Below are positions 18,215-28,937 of a stretch of DNA of 64,000 nucleotides, one piece after another. This DNA is from Chlorobiaceae bacterium. Its GTDB lineage: Bacteria; Bacteroidota; Chlorobiia; Chlorobiales; Chlorobiaceae. The translations under genes were made by a program, and so were the position numbers. The notes under the pieces are model-generated. The model made no database searches, was not told where the DNA came from, and saw only the letters and a list, made by a program, of their open reading frames with translations. How positions within the stretch are numbered: the stretch's first letter is position 1; each line of letters begins with the position of its first letter. The stretch covers positions 27,555 through 91,554 of the forward strand of contig JAAXVR010000007.1 of NCBI GenBank assembly GCA_013335405.1, written 5' to 3'.

Positions 18215-19495
18215 CTATACCTCATGCTCGTTTTCCCCTGTATCACCCTGATGAATCTGACGGTTTACCTTGGCTCCAAGTTTCCGAATTTCCTCCACCT
18301 TGCCGACAAGGTTACCCTTCCCTTCCCTGATACGTTTCATGGCAAGATCAAACGACTCGGAAAGACTCGAGAGCTTTTTGCGGGCTTCGCCCATCGCTTC
18401 GAGTACGAGAAAAACCTGGTCATATATTTTTCCGGCTTTTTCAGCAATCAGTTCCGCATTTCTGTTCTCGTTTTCCCTTCGCCAAATCTGCGCGATGACT
18501 TTCAGGGTGATCATCAGTGTTGCCGGACCGCAGAGTATGACGTTTTTGCCAGACAGTTCATACAGAAGATCGGGATCCGCCTGCATGGCTACCTGCCAGG
18601 CAGGTTCGAGGGGAATGCACAAAATGACGAAATCGAGGGTTCTGTTTCCTCCTATTTCGCTGTAATCCTTTTCCTGCATAACGAGCATATGCCGCCGAAC
18701 TGACTGAATGTGCTCCCTCAGAGCCTGCTGCCGCACCGTTTCATCATCTGTGCTGCAGTAACGTTCGTAAGCGGTCAAAGATACCTTTGAATCAACAATG
18801 ACCGCCTTGTTGCCGGGAAGCATCACGATGAAATCCGGTCTTTTCAACTGTCCGTCTCCCGAACGGAAGCTCTCCTGTGACAGATAATCGCGTCCTTTTT
18901 CAAGACCCGAGGCTTCGAAAATCCTCTCGACAATCAACTCCCCCCAGTCTCCCTGTTTTTTTGCATCCCCTTTTATGGCCCGTGCAAGCAGGTTCGCCTC
19001 CTGACTCACCCTGACGCTCATTTCCTGCATCTGACGGACCTGCTCAACCAGGCGCACTGAATGTTCAGTATCGTTTCTATGCACTTCTTCCACCCTTCTG
19101 CGGAATGAATCGAGCTGTTCGCGAAGCGGCAAAAGCAGCGCGTCGAGTTTTTGACGGTTTTCTTCACCGAAAGACTTTCCCCGTTCTTCCATGATCCTGC
19201 GGGCAAGGTTTTCAAATTCAGATTTGAAGCGTTCATCCATTGTTCTCAGAAATGCTTCTTTTTCCACTGACTTCATGCGTTCGTTCTGCAGTTCCGCCTC
19301 GAGCAAGGCGGCCTTTATTTTCAGTTCACCATTTTCCCTGCCAAGCGCTTCCTCTCTCTGCAACGAGACGCGCAAATCTTCTTCATATGCCCGAACCCTT
19401 GCAAGTTCAGACTTTGCGGGTGAATCCCGAACGATACGATAGGCTATGAAAAGAAGCTGGCCGGCAATGATCAGGAAAAAGAGGAATTCTGTCAT
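18215..19495 (-). CDS. rmuC: DNA recombination protein RmuC
   Basis: KKQGDWGELIVERIFEASGLEKGRDY, DFIVMLPGNKAVIVDSKVSLTAYERY, N-terminal TM plus coiled coil. Confidence 0.93.
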   Translation of the reverse strand: MTEFLFFLIIAGQLLFIAYRIVRDSPAKSELARVRAYEEDLRVSLQREEALGRENGELKIKAALLEAELQNERMKSVEKEAFLRTMDERFKSEFENLARRIMEERGKSFGEENRQKLDALLLPLREQLDSFRRRVEEVHRNDTEHSVRLVEQVRQMQEMSVRVSQEANLLARAIKGDAKKQGDWGELIVERIFEASGLEKGRDYLSQESFRSGDGQLKRPDFIVMLPGNKAVIVDSKVSLTAYERYCSTDDETVRQQALREHIQSVRRHMLVMQEKDYSEIGGNRTLDFVILCIPLEPAWQVAMQADPDLLYELSGKNVILCGPATLMITLKVIAQIWRRENENRNAELIAEKAGKIYDQVFLVLEAMGEARKKLSSLSESFDLAMKRIREGKGNLVGKVEEIRKLGAKVNRQIHQGDTGENEHEV

Positions 19496-19615
19496 GAAAA
19501 ATGCTGTTTATTCATTGAAACGACATACGGAAGCGGCAGGATCAATGTCGCAACACTCACAAACATACCGCTTCCGGACGATTGTACTGCTTAATTTCTT
19601 GAACCTCTCATAACC

Positions 19616-20308
19616 ATGTGCGGAAGATTCGGGTTTTTCGAGCTGAGATTTTTTATAGAAATGCTCCGTCAGCTCGAGCTTCCCTTCGAGGAAGCCGATG
19701 CATATCAGTTCAGCCCGAGTTACAACATCGCGCCGGAAAACCAGGTGACCGTTCTTGCCGGCAACCGTCAGGGCGCGCTTCTTGCAAATGCGAGATGGGG
19801 GCTGATCCCCCATTGGTCCAAAGGCATTCCGAAAGTACGTCCGATCAACGCCAGAGCCGAAACCCTTGCCGTGAAACCTTATTTCCGACATCTGCTCAAT
19901 CGCCACCACTGCATTATACCGGCAAGCGGTTTTTATGAATGGAACATGTCGCCATCCGGAAAAAAGCAGCCCTGGTATATCCACAGATCAGACAATTCAC
20001 TGATGGCTTTCGCAGGATTATGGGATACCTGGATTCCACCTGAAGCTGAATCGAAACCTGTAACCTCCTGCACTATTGTCACAACAAAGGCAAACCGGAA
20101 AATGCGGGATATCCATGACAGGATGCCTGTCATACTCGAGCCGGAAAACTGGAAAGTATGGCTCGAAGCTGCGAACACCGGCAACAGATCCCTGCTTGTG
20201 CCTCCCGGAGAAAGCCTGCTCGATCGTTATCCCGTTTCATCGAAAGTCAACTCACCCCGGTATATCAGAAAGGATTGCATGGAAAGGACAACTGCCGGAG
20301 AAATCTGA
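19616..20308 (+). CDS. SRAP/HMCES-domain protein (YedK family)
   Basis: MCGRFGFF N-terminus with catalytic Cys2, YNIAPENQ, WGLIPHW, NARAETL, CIIPASGFYEW, HDRMPVIL. Confidence 0.94.
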   Translation: MCGRFGFFELRFFIEMLRQLELPFEEADAYQFSPSYNIAPENQVTVLAGNRQGALLANARWGLIPHWSKGIPKVRPINARAETLAVKPYFRHLLNRHHCIIPASGFYEWNMSPSGKKQPWYIHRSDNSLMAFAGLWDTWIPPEAESKPVTSCTIVTTKANRKMRDIHDRMPVILEPENWKVWLEAANTGNRSLLVPPGESLLDRYPVSSKVNSPRYIRKDCMERTTAGEI

Positions 20309-20427
20309 AGAGTGATTGCCGCCGTGATTTTTCCTGCACAAATGCCGGGCTGTGAACAAAAGCCTGCATTATTGGCGCCCATGTTTGTAAAACCGTAACT
20401 TTTTCTTACCTTGACAGTTCATTTTAT

Positions 20428-20498
20428 GGCGAAGTGGCCGAGTGGCTAGGCAGAGGTCTGCAAAACCTTGTACAGCGGTTCGAATCCGCTCTTCGCCT
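20428..20498 (+). tRNA. tRNA-Cys (anticodon GCA), CCA not encoded
   Basis: Acceptor GGCGAAG/CTTCGCC, anticodon loop CTGCAAA, T-loop GTTCGAATC, discriminator T. Confidence 0.94.
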
Positions 20499-20576
20499 CC
20501 CCTTGAATGACTGCCTTCAAAACAAAGGCATCAATGACGCAGAATACTCTTTTTCAAAAGAGAACATACCGACAGG

Positions 20577-20614
20577 AAGAGGCTGTCCCGGAAAAAAACC
20601 CGAGACAGCCTCTT
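20577..20614. terminator. Intrinsic-terminator-like hairpin between tRNA-Cys and the convergent aminotransferase gene
   Basis: AAGAGGCTGTC / GACAGCCTCTT 11-bp stem with A-rich loop and T-containing tail. Confidence 0.65.
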
Positions 20615-20640
20615 TGCATTTCTTTCCGGCCGGCGGAATA

Positions 20641-21798
20641 TCACCCTGTTATTTCCGATCCTGAAATGATGGCGCTTATCAGATTTTCGATGGTTCTTTC
20701 ATCGATCAGGACAGGAATATTCAGACAGATACTGCTGCGCAGCATGGCCCCTGTTTTCGGCCATAACGATTCGAGGTCGACGTTGCGATAACGGTCGATT
20801 TCTCCGAGAAGATGGCCCCAGACGCCCGCATAATGCCAGTCGAGAGCTTCAGGAAGGATCTTCGTGCCGAAACCGTGTTCCATCAGGTGTGCTTCAAAAC
20901 GGAGTGCCGTTTCCCGATCCCGGAGGCGAAAGATCAGGGTATCCCCCTGTGACCCTGCTTCGTCACTGAATGGCCGCATGACGATATTACCGAGATGCCC
21001 GATTCCGTCTTTTATTTTTCTTTTGTTTTCCTTCGATTTCGAAAGGATCATGTCGATTTTTGAAAGCTGGGCAATCCCGATCGCCGATGTCACTTCACTG
21101 ATTCTCAGGTTGAGTCCTTTTGCCCGCCTCGGGTCCTTTCCGCGAGGCAGACCCGGCAGATGCATATGCCCGTGGTCTGAAAACTCGGCTGCGCGGTCAT
21201 AGATATCCTTGTCGTCGGTGACGATCATTCCCCCTTCACCGGTATGGAGTGTCTTGCCCGCATCGAAGGAAAATGATCCGACACTGCCGATGGTACCGAG
21301 TTTCCTGCCTTTGTAGGATGCCCCGAGAGCCTGTGCCGCATCTTCGATGAGAATGAGACCATTTTTCCTGCATATTTCGGCTATTTCGTCCATCCTTGGC
21401 GAAGCCCACATGGGAATTGCCACAACAGCTTTGGTTGCCGATGTGACAGCCTTCTCAATTTCGGAGGGATCGAGATGGTAGGTCTCATCTATTTCAACCG
21501 GTACGGGCACGGCGCCAAGTGCGCTGACAGCTTCGACAGGCGCTATGAAAGTCCATGCCGTCGTGATGACTTCGTCACCAGGCCCGATGCCCGCTCCGGC
21601 CAGTGCGCAATGAATCGCAGCGGTCCCGGAAGAAACGGCATGGGCATATTTGACCCCCATCCATGAAGCGAACTTTTCTTCGAACTCCCTTGTCTTGTAA
21701 TTTCCGCCACCATACCGGTAAAGATTGACTTTTTCCCTGCTGAATAGCTCCTGGATTTCCGCCAGTTCTTCCCGGCCGATAAGCTCTGCTCCTGCCAT
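20641..21798 (-). CDS. DegT/DnrJ/EryC1-family PLP aminotransferase, KdnA-like (8-amino-3,8-dideoxy-manno-octulosonate aminotransferase candidate)
   Basis: SSGTAAIHCALAGAGIGPGDEVI, EDAAQALGASYKGRKLGTIGSVGSFSFDAGKTLHTGEGG, FSDHGHMH; adjacent to Fe-ADH and CMP-sugar synthetase genes. Confidence 0.72.
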   Translation of the reverse strand: MAGAELIGREELAEIQELFSREKVNLYRYGGGNYKTREFEEKFASWMGVKYAHAVSSGTAAIHCALAGAGIGPGDEVITTAWTFIAPVEAVSALGAVPVPVEIDETYHLDPSEIEKAVTSATKAVVAIPMWASPRMDEIAEICRKNGLILIEDAAQALGASYKGRKLGTIGSVGSFSFDAGKTLHTGEGGMIVTDDKDIYDRAAEFSDHGHMHLPGLPRGKDPRRAKGLNLRISEVTSAIGIAQLSKIDMILSKSKENKRKIKDGIGHLGNIVMRPFSDEAGSQGDTLIFRLRDRETALRFEAHLMEHGFGTKILPEALDWHYAGVWGHLLGEIDRYRNVDLESLWPKTGAMLRSSICLNIPVLIDERTIENLISAIISGSEITG

Positions 21799-21814
21799 GA
21801 TATGTTCTTTCCTT

Positions 21815-22945
21815 TTATATTAATTGTAAGACAACTTCCATTGCCGATTCCTGGTTGAAATCAACCGGATTGCCGGAAAACGATCCCTTCAGCGCTTCTG
21901 AAGCATTGCGAGCGAAATCGTCTGCATTGCCTTTGCCGTAACCGTATCGGACAAGGTTCGGAATATTGAGCTGCCTGTAGAGGGCGTCCATCTCCTCAAG
22001 CAGTTCTATCGTGGCTTCCTTCGGCGATGGTGTGGTACGCATAGGGTTAAGCAGGGCATATTTTTCGTAACCGCGATTGTGGTTGTAACGCATGACTTCC
22101 TTCAGGAAAATCGCTCCGGCAAGACCATGCGGAACGCTGTGTTTTACGCCAAGGTAATAGGCAAAGCCGTTCGTCGGTCCGTCTCCGGAGTTCATAAGCG
22201 CAACCGTGCCGCAGACACTGCCGATAGCGAGGTCGATCCTTGATTCCGCCCTGTCGAGCTGACCCTGCTGCAAAGCATAGAACGTTTTCTGAAACCCTTC
22301 GACAGAAAAAATCCTGCTGAGTGGAGTATGCTTTACCGACGCAAAACTGTCGACACAGTGAACAAGACTGTCCATTGCCGAAGAAATGACGCTTTCCATC
22401 GGAGCAGTCATTGATAGCTGAGGATCGATCACCGCTTTTCTGGGAAAATTTTTCCTGCTGTTGATTCCAAGCTTTCGGCCTTCATTCTCGTCGATGAAGA
22501 CCGCATTATAGCTGACCTCGGCGCCACTTCCCAGTAACGAAGGCACCGTGATGAGCGGAAGCGGATCGCAGACATCTTTCGGAAAGCCTTTGAGCGACAG
22601 GGCCGGAACATTGTTTTTCATAAGAAGCGCAACCCCTTTTCCCAGATCGAGCGTACTGCCTCCGCCCACAGCAACAATTCCGTCAGGAGGATTTTTCCTG
22701 AAAAAATCAGCGACATTCTCCAGGTGTGTATACGTAGGTTCGCCCTTGAAATCATTGCAATACACGATGGATTCGGGGTATGAGGTCGTCAGTTCCAGCA
22801 GGACATTCCGGAAATAGAGATTGTCCGCCAGGTTTGCATCGTAGATTATGCCCGGCTGCCCTATCGCCAATCCGGACAGATAATCGGCCAGCTTCAGCGC
22901 CTCGTTAACACCGATGACAAGATCGGTCGATAAAAAGAAATTCAT
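21815..22945 (-). CDS. Iron-containing alcohol dehydrogenase, KdnB-like
   Basis: GIVAVGGGSTLDLGKGVA, TVPSLLGSGAEVSYNAV, SVPHGLAGAIFLKEVMRYNHNRGYEKYA; start moved to the Met before FFLSTDLVIGV. Confidence 0.72.
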   Translation of the reverse strand: MNFFLSTDLVIGVNEALKLADYLSGLAIGQPGIIYDANLADNLYFRNVLLELTTSYPESIVYCNDFKGEPTYTHLENVADFFRKNPPDGIVAVGGGSTLDLGKGVALLMKNNVPALSLKGFPKDVCDPLPLITVPSLLGSGAEVSYNAVFIDENEGRKLGINSRKNFPRKAVIDPQLSMTAPMESVISSAMDSLVHCVDSFASVKHTPLSRIFSVEGFQKTFYALQQGQLDRAESRIDLAIGSVCGTVALMNSGDGPTNGFAYYLGVKHSVPHGLAGAIFLKEVMRYNHNRGYEKYALLNPMRTTPSPKEATIELLEEMDALYRQLNIPNLVRYGYGKGNADDFARNASEALKGSFSGNPVDFNQESAMEVVLQLI

Positions 22946-22958
22946 AAAACTCAGTGTT

Positions 22959-23672
22959 CTAAGGGTTTTTTCTGCCTGTTTCCTGGAAAACCAGGTTTTT
23001 CCTGAAAAGGTAATATTCAATTAAATCTATTTCTTCCAGAGTGTCAATCTCCCAGGTCTGCCAGAACTCCATGATGTATACCGACATTTTGCCGCCTATC
23101 CTGTTCCCGCAGCGCGAAAGAATCTCCGGTTTGAAAATGTAGATCGACCCGTTTTCGATAAACTGCGGTTGACGATCCTGGCGCATGCCCCGGTTACGGT
23201 AATCGAAGTTCACGCTTTTCCATTCACCACCGCCTGATTCCCAGATTGTAAGGTCGTCGGCCCTGGTTACGGAAATCAGCGAATCTGATCCTTCAGCCCT
23301 GAAATGTTCGAGAGCGCGGTCGATATCGTCCGGTTTCCTCAGAGGGGAAGTGGCCTGCAGAAAGACAACGGTATCGAGCGGCAAATGGTAGTCGCTTTCG
23401 ATGACGGAGACGGCATGCACAAGGGCTGACTCCGACGAGGACTTGTCCCCGGAAAATTCCGCAGGTCGTTCGATGACTTCCGCCCCATAATTTTTCGCTA
23501 CCTCGCTGATCCCCCGGTCATCCGTCGAAACGAAAACCTTGTCGATCTGACGCGATTCAAGCGCCTGACGAACAGTCCAGGCAAGAAGGGGCATGCCGGC
23601 AACAGGATGGATATTCTTGTTTTTCAGGCCTTTTGAGCCGCCCCTTGCGGGTATGATGGCTACCGTGTGCAT
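22959..23672 (-). CDS. NeuA/KdsB-type CMP-sugar cytidylyltransferase
   Basis: MHTVAIIPARGGSKGLKNKNIHPVAGMPLLAWTVRQAL; FLQATSPLRKPDDIDRAL. Confidence 0.85.
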   Translation of the reverse strand: MHTVAIIPARGGSKGLKNKNIHPVAGMPLLAWTVRQALESRQIDKVFVSTDDRGISEVAKNYGAEVIERPAEFSGDKSSSESALVHAVSVIESDYHLPLDTVVFLQATSPLRKPDDIDRALEHFRAEGSDSLISVTRADDLTIWESGGGEWKSVNFDYRNRGMRQDRQPQFIENGSIYIFKPEILSRCGNRIGGKMSVYIMEFWQTWEIDTLEEIDLIEYYLFRKNLVFQETGRKNP

Positions 23673-23695
23673 GCTTATGGATTTCGGTATAAAAT

Positions 23696-24652
23696 TCAAC
23701 CGTCGATAACCTGCCGGCATACTCCGGCGATTTTATTCGAAGCGGATTTGTTCTGAATCGGTGTAAGGTGACTGAGTTCGTCGGGGTCGAGACCGCAATG
23801 AACCTCCTTATTCAGCGCCGATCCGACAAATATGGTCGAAGAGAATTGAGCAATGAGCATTTTGGAGTTCGCTATCATCTCCTCTGTTTTTCCGTCGGTG
23901 AAAACAATACTCTGCGGTGCATAACGTTCGATCTCCCTGATCGCCCTCGGTGCGTTCTCATTGGGATGGAGCTTGAAAAGAAGAAGTGAATCCCCGGCCA
24001 TTTCGAGGTATTTCATGATATTTCTTGGCCGGTTTTCATAAATGAAGGTTTCACGGTTGTCGGAAGTACAGACAAGCACAAAATCCCGGTACTTGAAATC
24101 GTTCTGCAGGTACTGTTCGCAATTATCGAAATTCGGTATGCTTGTCACTTCGATTTTGTCGGGGTTTACGCCTTTCCTGATGAAAAGATCCCGATAACCT
24201 TCGCTTGCAACACAGAATTTCTCGTAAGCATCGGACAAACCGGTTGTGGATGTGCCGGCTATCCATCGAGGGACCCACTGGAAATTCCTGGCGAGATGAA
24301 AAAGAATCGTTTCAGGCTCGGTCATTCCCTCCTGCACCAGTACTATTTTCCTGCGGCGGATATGTTTGGGCACGATGAGATCCGTACAGGTGACGACAAG
24401 GTCATATTCGCGGGCAAGACCGCCGATATCGAGCTGCAGGTTATGGGACTGGAGGTATTCGAGGGTGCGCCGGGACCGTTTGTTGCCCATGATAGTGAAT
24501 TCAAGCAGGCCCATGCTGCTCGCCTTGCCGAGAATCCCGTCACTGAAAAAAGGAGAGAAATACTGGTCGTAATCACTGAGACACCCGGCAATCTGGTGCA
24601 TCTGGGTAGTCTGGTTCATCGATCCGCAGACAAATAGAATTTTCTTTCTCAT
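23696..24652 (-). CDS. GT-B-like/CDP-glycerol-type glycosyl(glycero)transferase-like protein
   Basis: Rossmann-like N-terminus, KFCVASEGYRDLFIRKGVNPDKIEVTSIPNFD, LLFKLHPNENAPRAI, late AQFSSTIFVGSALNKEV motif. Confidence 0.5.
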   Translation of the reverse strand: MRKKILFVCGSMNQTTQMHQIAGCLSDYDQYFSPFFSDGILGKASSMGLLEFTIMGNKRSRRTLEYLQSHNLQLDIGGLAREYDLVVTCTDLIVPKHIRRRKIVLVQEGMTEPETILFHLARNFQWVPRWIAGTSTTGLSDAYEKFCVASEGYRDLFIRKGVNPDKIEVTSIPNFDNCEQYLQNDFKYRDFVLVCTSDNRETFIYENRPRNIMKYLEMAGDSLLLFKLHPNENAPRAIREIERYAPQSIVFTDGKTEEMIANSKMLIAQFSSTIFVGSALNKEVHCGLDPDELSHLTPIQNKSASNKIAGVCRQVIDG

Positions 24653-24785
24653 TACTCTCTTTTAATAATCACAGGTTATCCGAACCGTTCCTGCACATGT
24701 GTATCAAAACGCGGGAATGCGACGCTGCAAAAATACTAAAAACGCGGAAATTCGCGTCAATTGAAGTTTCTATGACAAACGGGTA

Positions 24786-25865
24786 TTATGTTTCCGATCC
24801 GCCGGAATGTGCATCCTTGAGATGAACCCCCGACAGGAACATGACAAGGTATCCGGCCGAATACCAGAGGATTTCCTTGAAGCGCCTCAGCAATACGAAA
24901 GCTTCCCCGACGACGACAGCATCGCCGATGCCGAGAACATTGAAAAATGCGAGATAACCAATCTCCTGAACCCCAAGCCCCGAAGGTATAAAAAAGAAGA
25001 TCGCCCGCAGCATGGAAAGTGTCGTGTCGATTGCAAGCACCTGGAAAAAGGTGATCTCGACACCGAGCAGCTTCAATATTATGTAACTTTCGATAGCAAG
25101 CATGAACCATGCCGTCAGGTAATAAAGCATGATATTGACAAGTTTGCCGAAACGTATACTCTTGAATGCCTTGAGTTCTTCGTCCGTTTCATGAAAACCC
25201 GATTCCTTTTCCAGCAGCCACTCCTTGACTTTCCGGAAAGGGATGAGCATGAGGAGAGCATGTACCTTCTGCGCGGCTTCCCCGTTCAGGAGAAGCAGTA
25301 TGAACAAAAGGAAAATGACAAATACGGCAAGCCCGCTTCCGGACATAATGTACCCGAGTCCCTCCACTCCGAGCATACTTTGCGATGCCGACTGGAGAAA
25401 AGAAAAACCGGCTATGGCACCGATGAGGGTATAGAGGCCCTGATTAGCCCCAAGCATGAGCTTCCTGACTGCAACGCTGGCGACGCCTGCAGGAACGGGA
25501 ATATCCAGAGTACGGCGGCAAAGGAACGGACGGAGGGATTCACCTACAGGCATTCCTGCAGGAAGGGTCATCGATACGGTTTCAGCAATGACCTGTATTT
25601 TAAAAAGCTGGAAAAAAGGGATTTTTCCGGTTGAACCGGGAAATAGCTGAAGCCATGCGAAAGATTCTATCAGATGAAGCCCGAGAAAAGGCAGCAGAAT
25701 GAAAAACGATGCATATCCTATTGAACGAATCCGCATCCATACACCGAAAAGATCGAACTGACTGAAAAGATAACCGATCAGTATCACACCGAGCAGCATA
25801 CCGGCATACCCGACCCATGAAGAAATGGATTTATTTTTCATCTCCGGAAGAAATCGGTATACCAA
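24786..25865 (-). CDS. Lysylphosphatidylglycerol synthase TM-region / UPF0104-type flippase-domain membrane protein
   Basis: Multiple TM segments; FFIPSGLGVQEIGYLAFFNVLGIG motif typical of the family. Confidence 0.75.
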   Translation of the reverse strand: MVYRFLPEMKNKSISSWVGYAGMLLGVILIGYLFSQFDLFGVWMRIRSIGYASFFILLPFLGLHLIESFAWLQLFPGSTGKIPFFQLFKIQVIAETVSMTLPAGMPVGESLRPFLCRRTLDIPVPAGVASVAVRKLMLGANQGLYTLIGAIAGFSFLQSASQSMLGVEGLGYIMSGSGLAVFVIFLLFILLLLNGEAAQKVHALLMLIPFRKVKEWLLEKESGFHETDEELKAFKSIRFGKLVNIMLYYLTAWFMLAIESYIILKLLGVEITFFQVLAIDTTLSMLRAIFFFIPSGLGVQEIGYLAFFNVLGIGDAVVVGEAFVLLRRFKEILWYSAGYLVMFLSGVHLKDAHSGGSET

Positions 25866-26148
25866 ATGGAAAAATCTGCAAAAAAGTCGTTTTCATAACT
25901 TGCAAAGATAACAATGTATTGTTAAATATTTGTTTATTGACAATAGCCACGATGTTGCCGTTCACTTGCTGACGATTTCTACCGAAGTCCGCCGGGAGAG
26001 GTTCTGACGGGATCCCGATAGATTATTCCTGAATTACTCACTTTTCCACAAACTGGAAACCCTCCTGCATCGACGCCCGTAACGGCGGATCAGGGATACT
26101 TCTGTCACATTTCCTGCAGAAGCCGGTTTTCCTCAAACGCTCTTGCCG

Positions 26149-27981
26149 ATGGGACTGATCAATCCTGAATTTTCTACCCTGACCGAACTTTTCTCCTCCG
26201 TTTTTTCCCATTACAGGGATCAGGAAGGCAAATTTCCGATAGCGAGGAAAGTCAACGGGGTTTATGAACCCATCCCTTACATGGAACTCGAAGAGGATGT
26301 CAAGCATCTGTCGGCATTCCTTAAACACAATGGCATCAATCCTCAGGACCGGGTAGCAATCCTTTCGGAAAACCGGCCGGGCTGGTACCTCTCCGATATG
26401 GCCATCCTGAACCTCGGAGCGATCAACGTCCCGCTCTATCCGTCCCTTCCTCCAAACCAGATCGAATACATTCTCAACAATTGCGGCGCCAAGGCCATCA
26501 TCCTTTCCAATACCCTCCAGCTCGGCAAGGTCCTTTCGATCTGGCAGAACCTCCCGGATCTCACCCTCGTGATCATCATGAACCGTCTCGAGGAAAGCAT
26601 GGAGGATGTAACGGATCTCAACACCGCAAAAGAGCAGGGTGAAAGGCTTCTCGAAGAAAAACCATGGCTGCTTGAAAAAGCCCCTGTGAATCCTGAAGAC
26701 ATCGCCACGATTATCTACACATCCGGCACTACCGGCCTTCCGAAAGGGGTCATGCTCACCCACAGGAATATCTGCGAAAACGTCAAATCCTGTTCCACGG
26801 TCATCCGCCTGGACGAAACGGACTGCGGACTTTCCTTCCTTCCCCTTTCCCATGCATACGAACGGACCGGGGGCTATTACCTGCTCTTCTCCTGCGGAGC
26901 GAGCATCTACCTTGCGGAAAGCATCGAAACGATTTCCCTGAACATGTCTGAAGCAAGGCCAACCATCATTTTTACCGTGCCCCGCCTCTTTGACCGCATC
27001 AAGATGGGTATACTCAAGCAGATTTCTTCTGAAAAACCGATAAAGCAGAAGGTTTTCAACTGGGCATTGAGCACGGGAGAAAAGTACCACAAACAGCTTG
27101 CTGAAAAAGGACACGTGCAGAAAATCCTCTCCATCCGGCATACCCTCGCAGACAAACTGGTCTACCATAAAATCAAAGCCAAATTCGGAGGCCGCCTCCG
27201 TTATTTCGTATCAGGCGGAGCAGCCCTCCCCCAGAAAATCGGTGAATTCTTCCAGGCGCTCGATATTCCCATCCTCGAAGGGTTCGGACTGACTGAAACC
27301 GCCCCGGTAACTCATGTGAACCGTCCGGAAAAGATCAAATACGGCACAGTCGGCCCGCCGGTCAGCAACGTACAGGTTAAAATCGCCGATGACGGTGAAA
27401 TCCTTCTCAAAGGCCCGAACATCATGAAGGGTTACTGGAAGGACGAGGAGGCCACAAATCTGGTAATACAGGACGGATGGTTCCATACCGGCGACATCGG
27501 CGAGGTCGACAGGGACGGCTACCTTAAGATAACCGACAGAAAAAAGCATATCATCGTCACATCCGGAGGAAAAAATATCGCACCGATGCCGATAGAAAAC
27601 CTTGTCGCCGAAAGTCCCTTCGTGGACCAGGTTATCGTCATCGGAGAAAAACGGCCGTTCCTCATCGCGATGATCGTACCCGATTTCATCAAGCTCAAAG
27701 AGTATGCCGCAGCCGAGAACATAACGGCTTCGAGCAACAGGGAACTGATCGACAACAAAAATGTGCAGCAGATTTTCGAAAAACTCATCCGGACCGTATC
27801 GCGCCAGCTCGCCACTCATGAAAAGGTAAGGAAGTATCTCCTGATCGATGAAGCGTTCACCGTAGAAAACGGCCATATGACACCAACGCTGAAACTCAAG
27901 CGAAAGGCAATCACCATGAAATACGCTGCTGAAATCGACAAGGTATACAACACCCTCAACATGGTGTACAATACCGAGTGA
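26149..27981 (+). CDS. Long-chain fatty-acid--CoA ligase (AMP-binding)
   Basis: [75 protein letters not shown]. Confidence 0.93.
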   Translation: MGLINPEFSTLTELFSSVFSHYRDQEGKFPIARKVNGVYEPIPYMELEEDVKHLSAFLKHNGINPQDRVAILSENRPGWYLSDMAILNLGAINVPLYPSLPPNQIEYILNNCGAKAIILSNTLQLGKVLSIWQNLPDLTLVIIMNRLEESMEDVTDLNTAKEQGERLLEEKPWLLEKAPVNPEDIATIIYTSGTTGLPKGVMLTHRNICENVKSCSTVIRLDETDCGLSFLPLSHAYERTGGYYLLFSCGASIYLAESIETISLNMSEARPTIIFTVPRLFDRIKMGILKQISSEKPIKQKVFNWALSTGEKYHKQLAEKGHVQKILSIRHTLADKLVYHKIKAKFGGRLRYFVSGGAALPQKIGEFFQALDIPILEGFGLTETAPVTHVNRPEKIKYGTVGPPVSNVQVKIADDGEILLKGPNIMKGYWKDEEATNLVIQDGWFHTGDIGEVDRDGYLKITDRKKHIIVTSGGKNIAPMPIENLVAESPFVDQVIVIGEKRPFLIAMIVPDFIKLKEYAAAENITASSNRELIDNKNVQQIFEKLIRTVSRQLATHEKVRKYLLIDEAFTVENGHMTPTLKLKRKAITMKYAAEIDKVYNTLNMVYNTE

Positions 27982-28064
27982 TTCCATCCCGGACACATGA
28001 CGTGATTTCGACCGGCAGGAAACAAAACAGGACACTCCGTCCATTAATCAGACAGCGGTGAACG

Positions 28065-28538
28065 ATGCAGGAGATCGCCTTCATTATCTTTCTTCCCATC
28101 GTGATCTTCCTGGTCACCTTTCCCCTTCTCTGGATCGGGGTTACCTCCCTGCTCTCGATTGCCGGAGGATGGTCACTCCTTGCCGAACGCTTCAGGGCAA
28201 GGGAGCCGGGAACGGGTGACGTGTTCCGTTTCGCTTCAGCGCTTTTTAAAAAATCCGGTCTGTTTCCGGTCACCTATCGCGGAAGCCTCACCATCACGAT
28301 CAGTGAAAGCGGCGTTCATTTTTCAATACTCATTCTCTTCCGCCTTCTCAGTCCGGCGCTCTTCATCCCCTGGAAAGAGATCGAAAGCGTCACCGAACAG
28401 CGCCATCTCTTCGGCAACTATGGTGTCATCTGTATACGGAACTGTCCGGTAAAAATCCTTGTCATGGGCGATCCCGGCAAACGTCTTCTGGAAACACATG
28501 CCCTGATTCGGGCCGGGAGCATGCCGCCTGTCAGGTGA
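28065..28538 (+). CDS. Hypothetical membrane protein
   Basis: 157-aa ORF with N-terminal hydrophobic segment, downstream and co-oriented with the acyl-CoA ligase. Confidence 0.6.
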   Translation: MQEIAFIIFLPIVIFLVTFPLLWIGVTSLLSIAGGWSLLAERFRAREPGTGDVFRFASALFKKSGLFPVTYRGSLTITISESGVHFSILILFRLLSPALFIPWKEIESVTEQRHLFGNYGVICIRNCPVKILVMGDPGKRLLETHALIRAGSMPPVR

Positions 28539-28640
28539 ACCCGGCTTCTGCCGCTGCCCCTATGGAATTGTACGATTGATTTGTATATATTTACAGCTGC
28601 GAACAAACCTTCCCTTGTAACAATCAAATATTCATGCATC

Positions 28641-28865
28641 ATGGCAAACAACAATGGTGTTTTTTCCGATCTTTTCGAAGCTGTCGGTGCTCCTGTCCAG
28701 AACGTTGCTGACACCGTCGGCAACGGTGTCAATTCAGTCATCTCGGTCGCCCAGTCCTGTACCAATGTCTGCACGAATTTACTGACCAGTACCGCAGCCG
28801 CAGGCCTGCAATTCATCCAGAGCGTCGTTTCGGGCATTTCAACGGCTATCGCCCCGAAACAGTAA
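28641..28865 (+). CDS. Small hydrophobic protein, probable chlorosome envelope protein (CsmB/CsmF-like)
   Basis: 74-aa MANNNGVFSDLFEAVGAPVQNVADTVGNGVNSVISVAQSC...; Ala/Val/Asn-rich composition resembling small chlorosome envelope proteins; flanked by its own terminator. Confidence 0.45.
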   Translation: MANNNGVFSDLFEAVGAPVQNVADTVGNGVNSVISVAQSCTNVCTNLLTSTAAAGLQFIQSVVSGISTAIAPKQ

Positions 28866-28886
28866 GCAACGTTTCCTTTCCCTGAA

Positions 28887-28919
28887 GAACCACCCTGCAT
28901 TCCCCTTGCAGGGTGGTTC
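28887..28919 (+). terminator. Hairpin downstream of the small chlorosome-like gene
   Basis: Perfect 13-bp stem GAACCACCCTGCA / TGCAGGGTGGTTC with 7-nt loop, 21 nt after the stop codon. Confidence 0.7.
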
Positions 28920-28937
28920 AACCATATTTCACTACCC

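Noticed and set aside
24807-25634. 275-aa plus-strand ORF
   Set aside because: Shadow ORF opposite the flippase-domain membrane protein; charged, low-complexity-like translation without family motifs.
26038-27168. Long minus-strand ORF (376 aa)
   Set aside because: Antisense to the strongly supported acyl-CoA ligase CDS; no recognisable domain and His/Asp-rich shadow composition.
27211-28044. 277-aa minus-strand ORF
   Set aside because: Antisense to the acyl-CoA ligase; no motif support.
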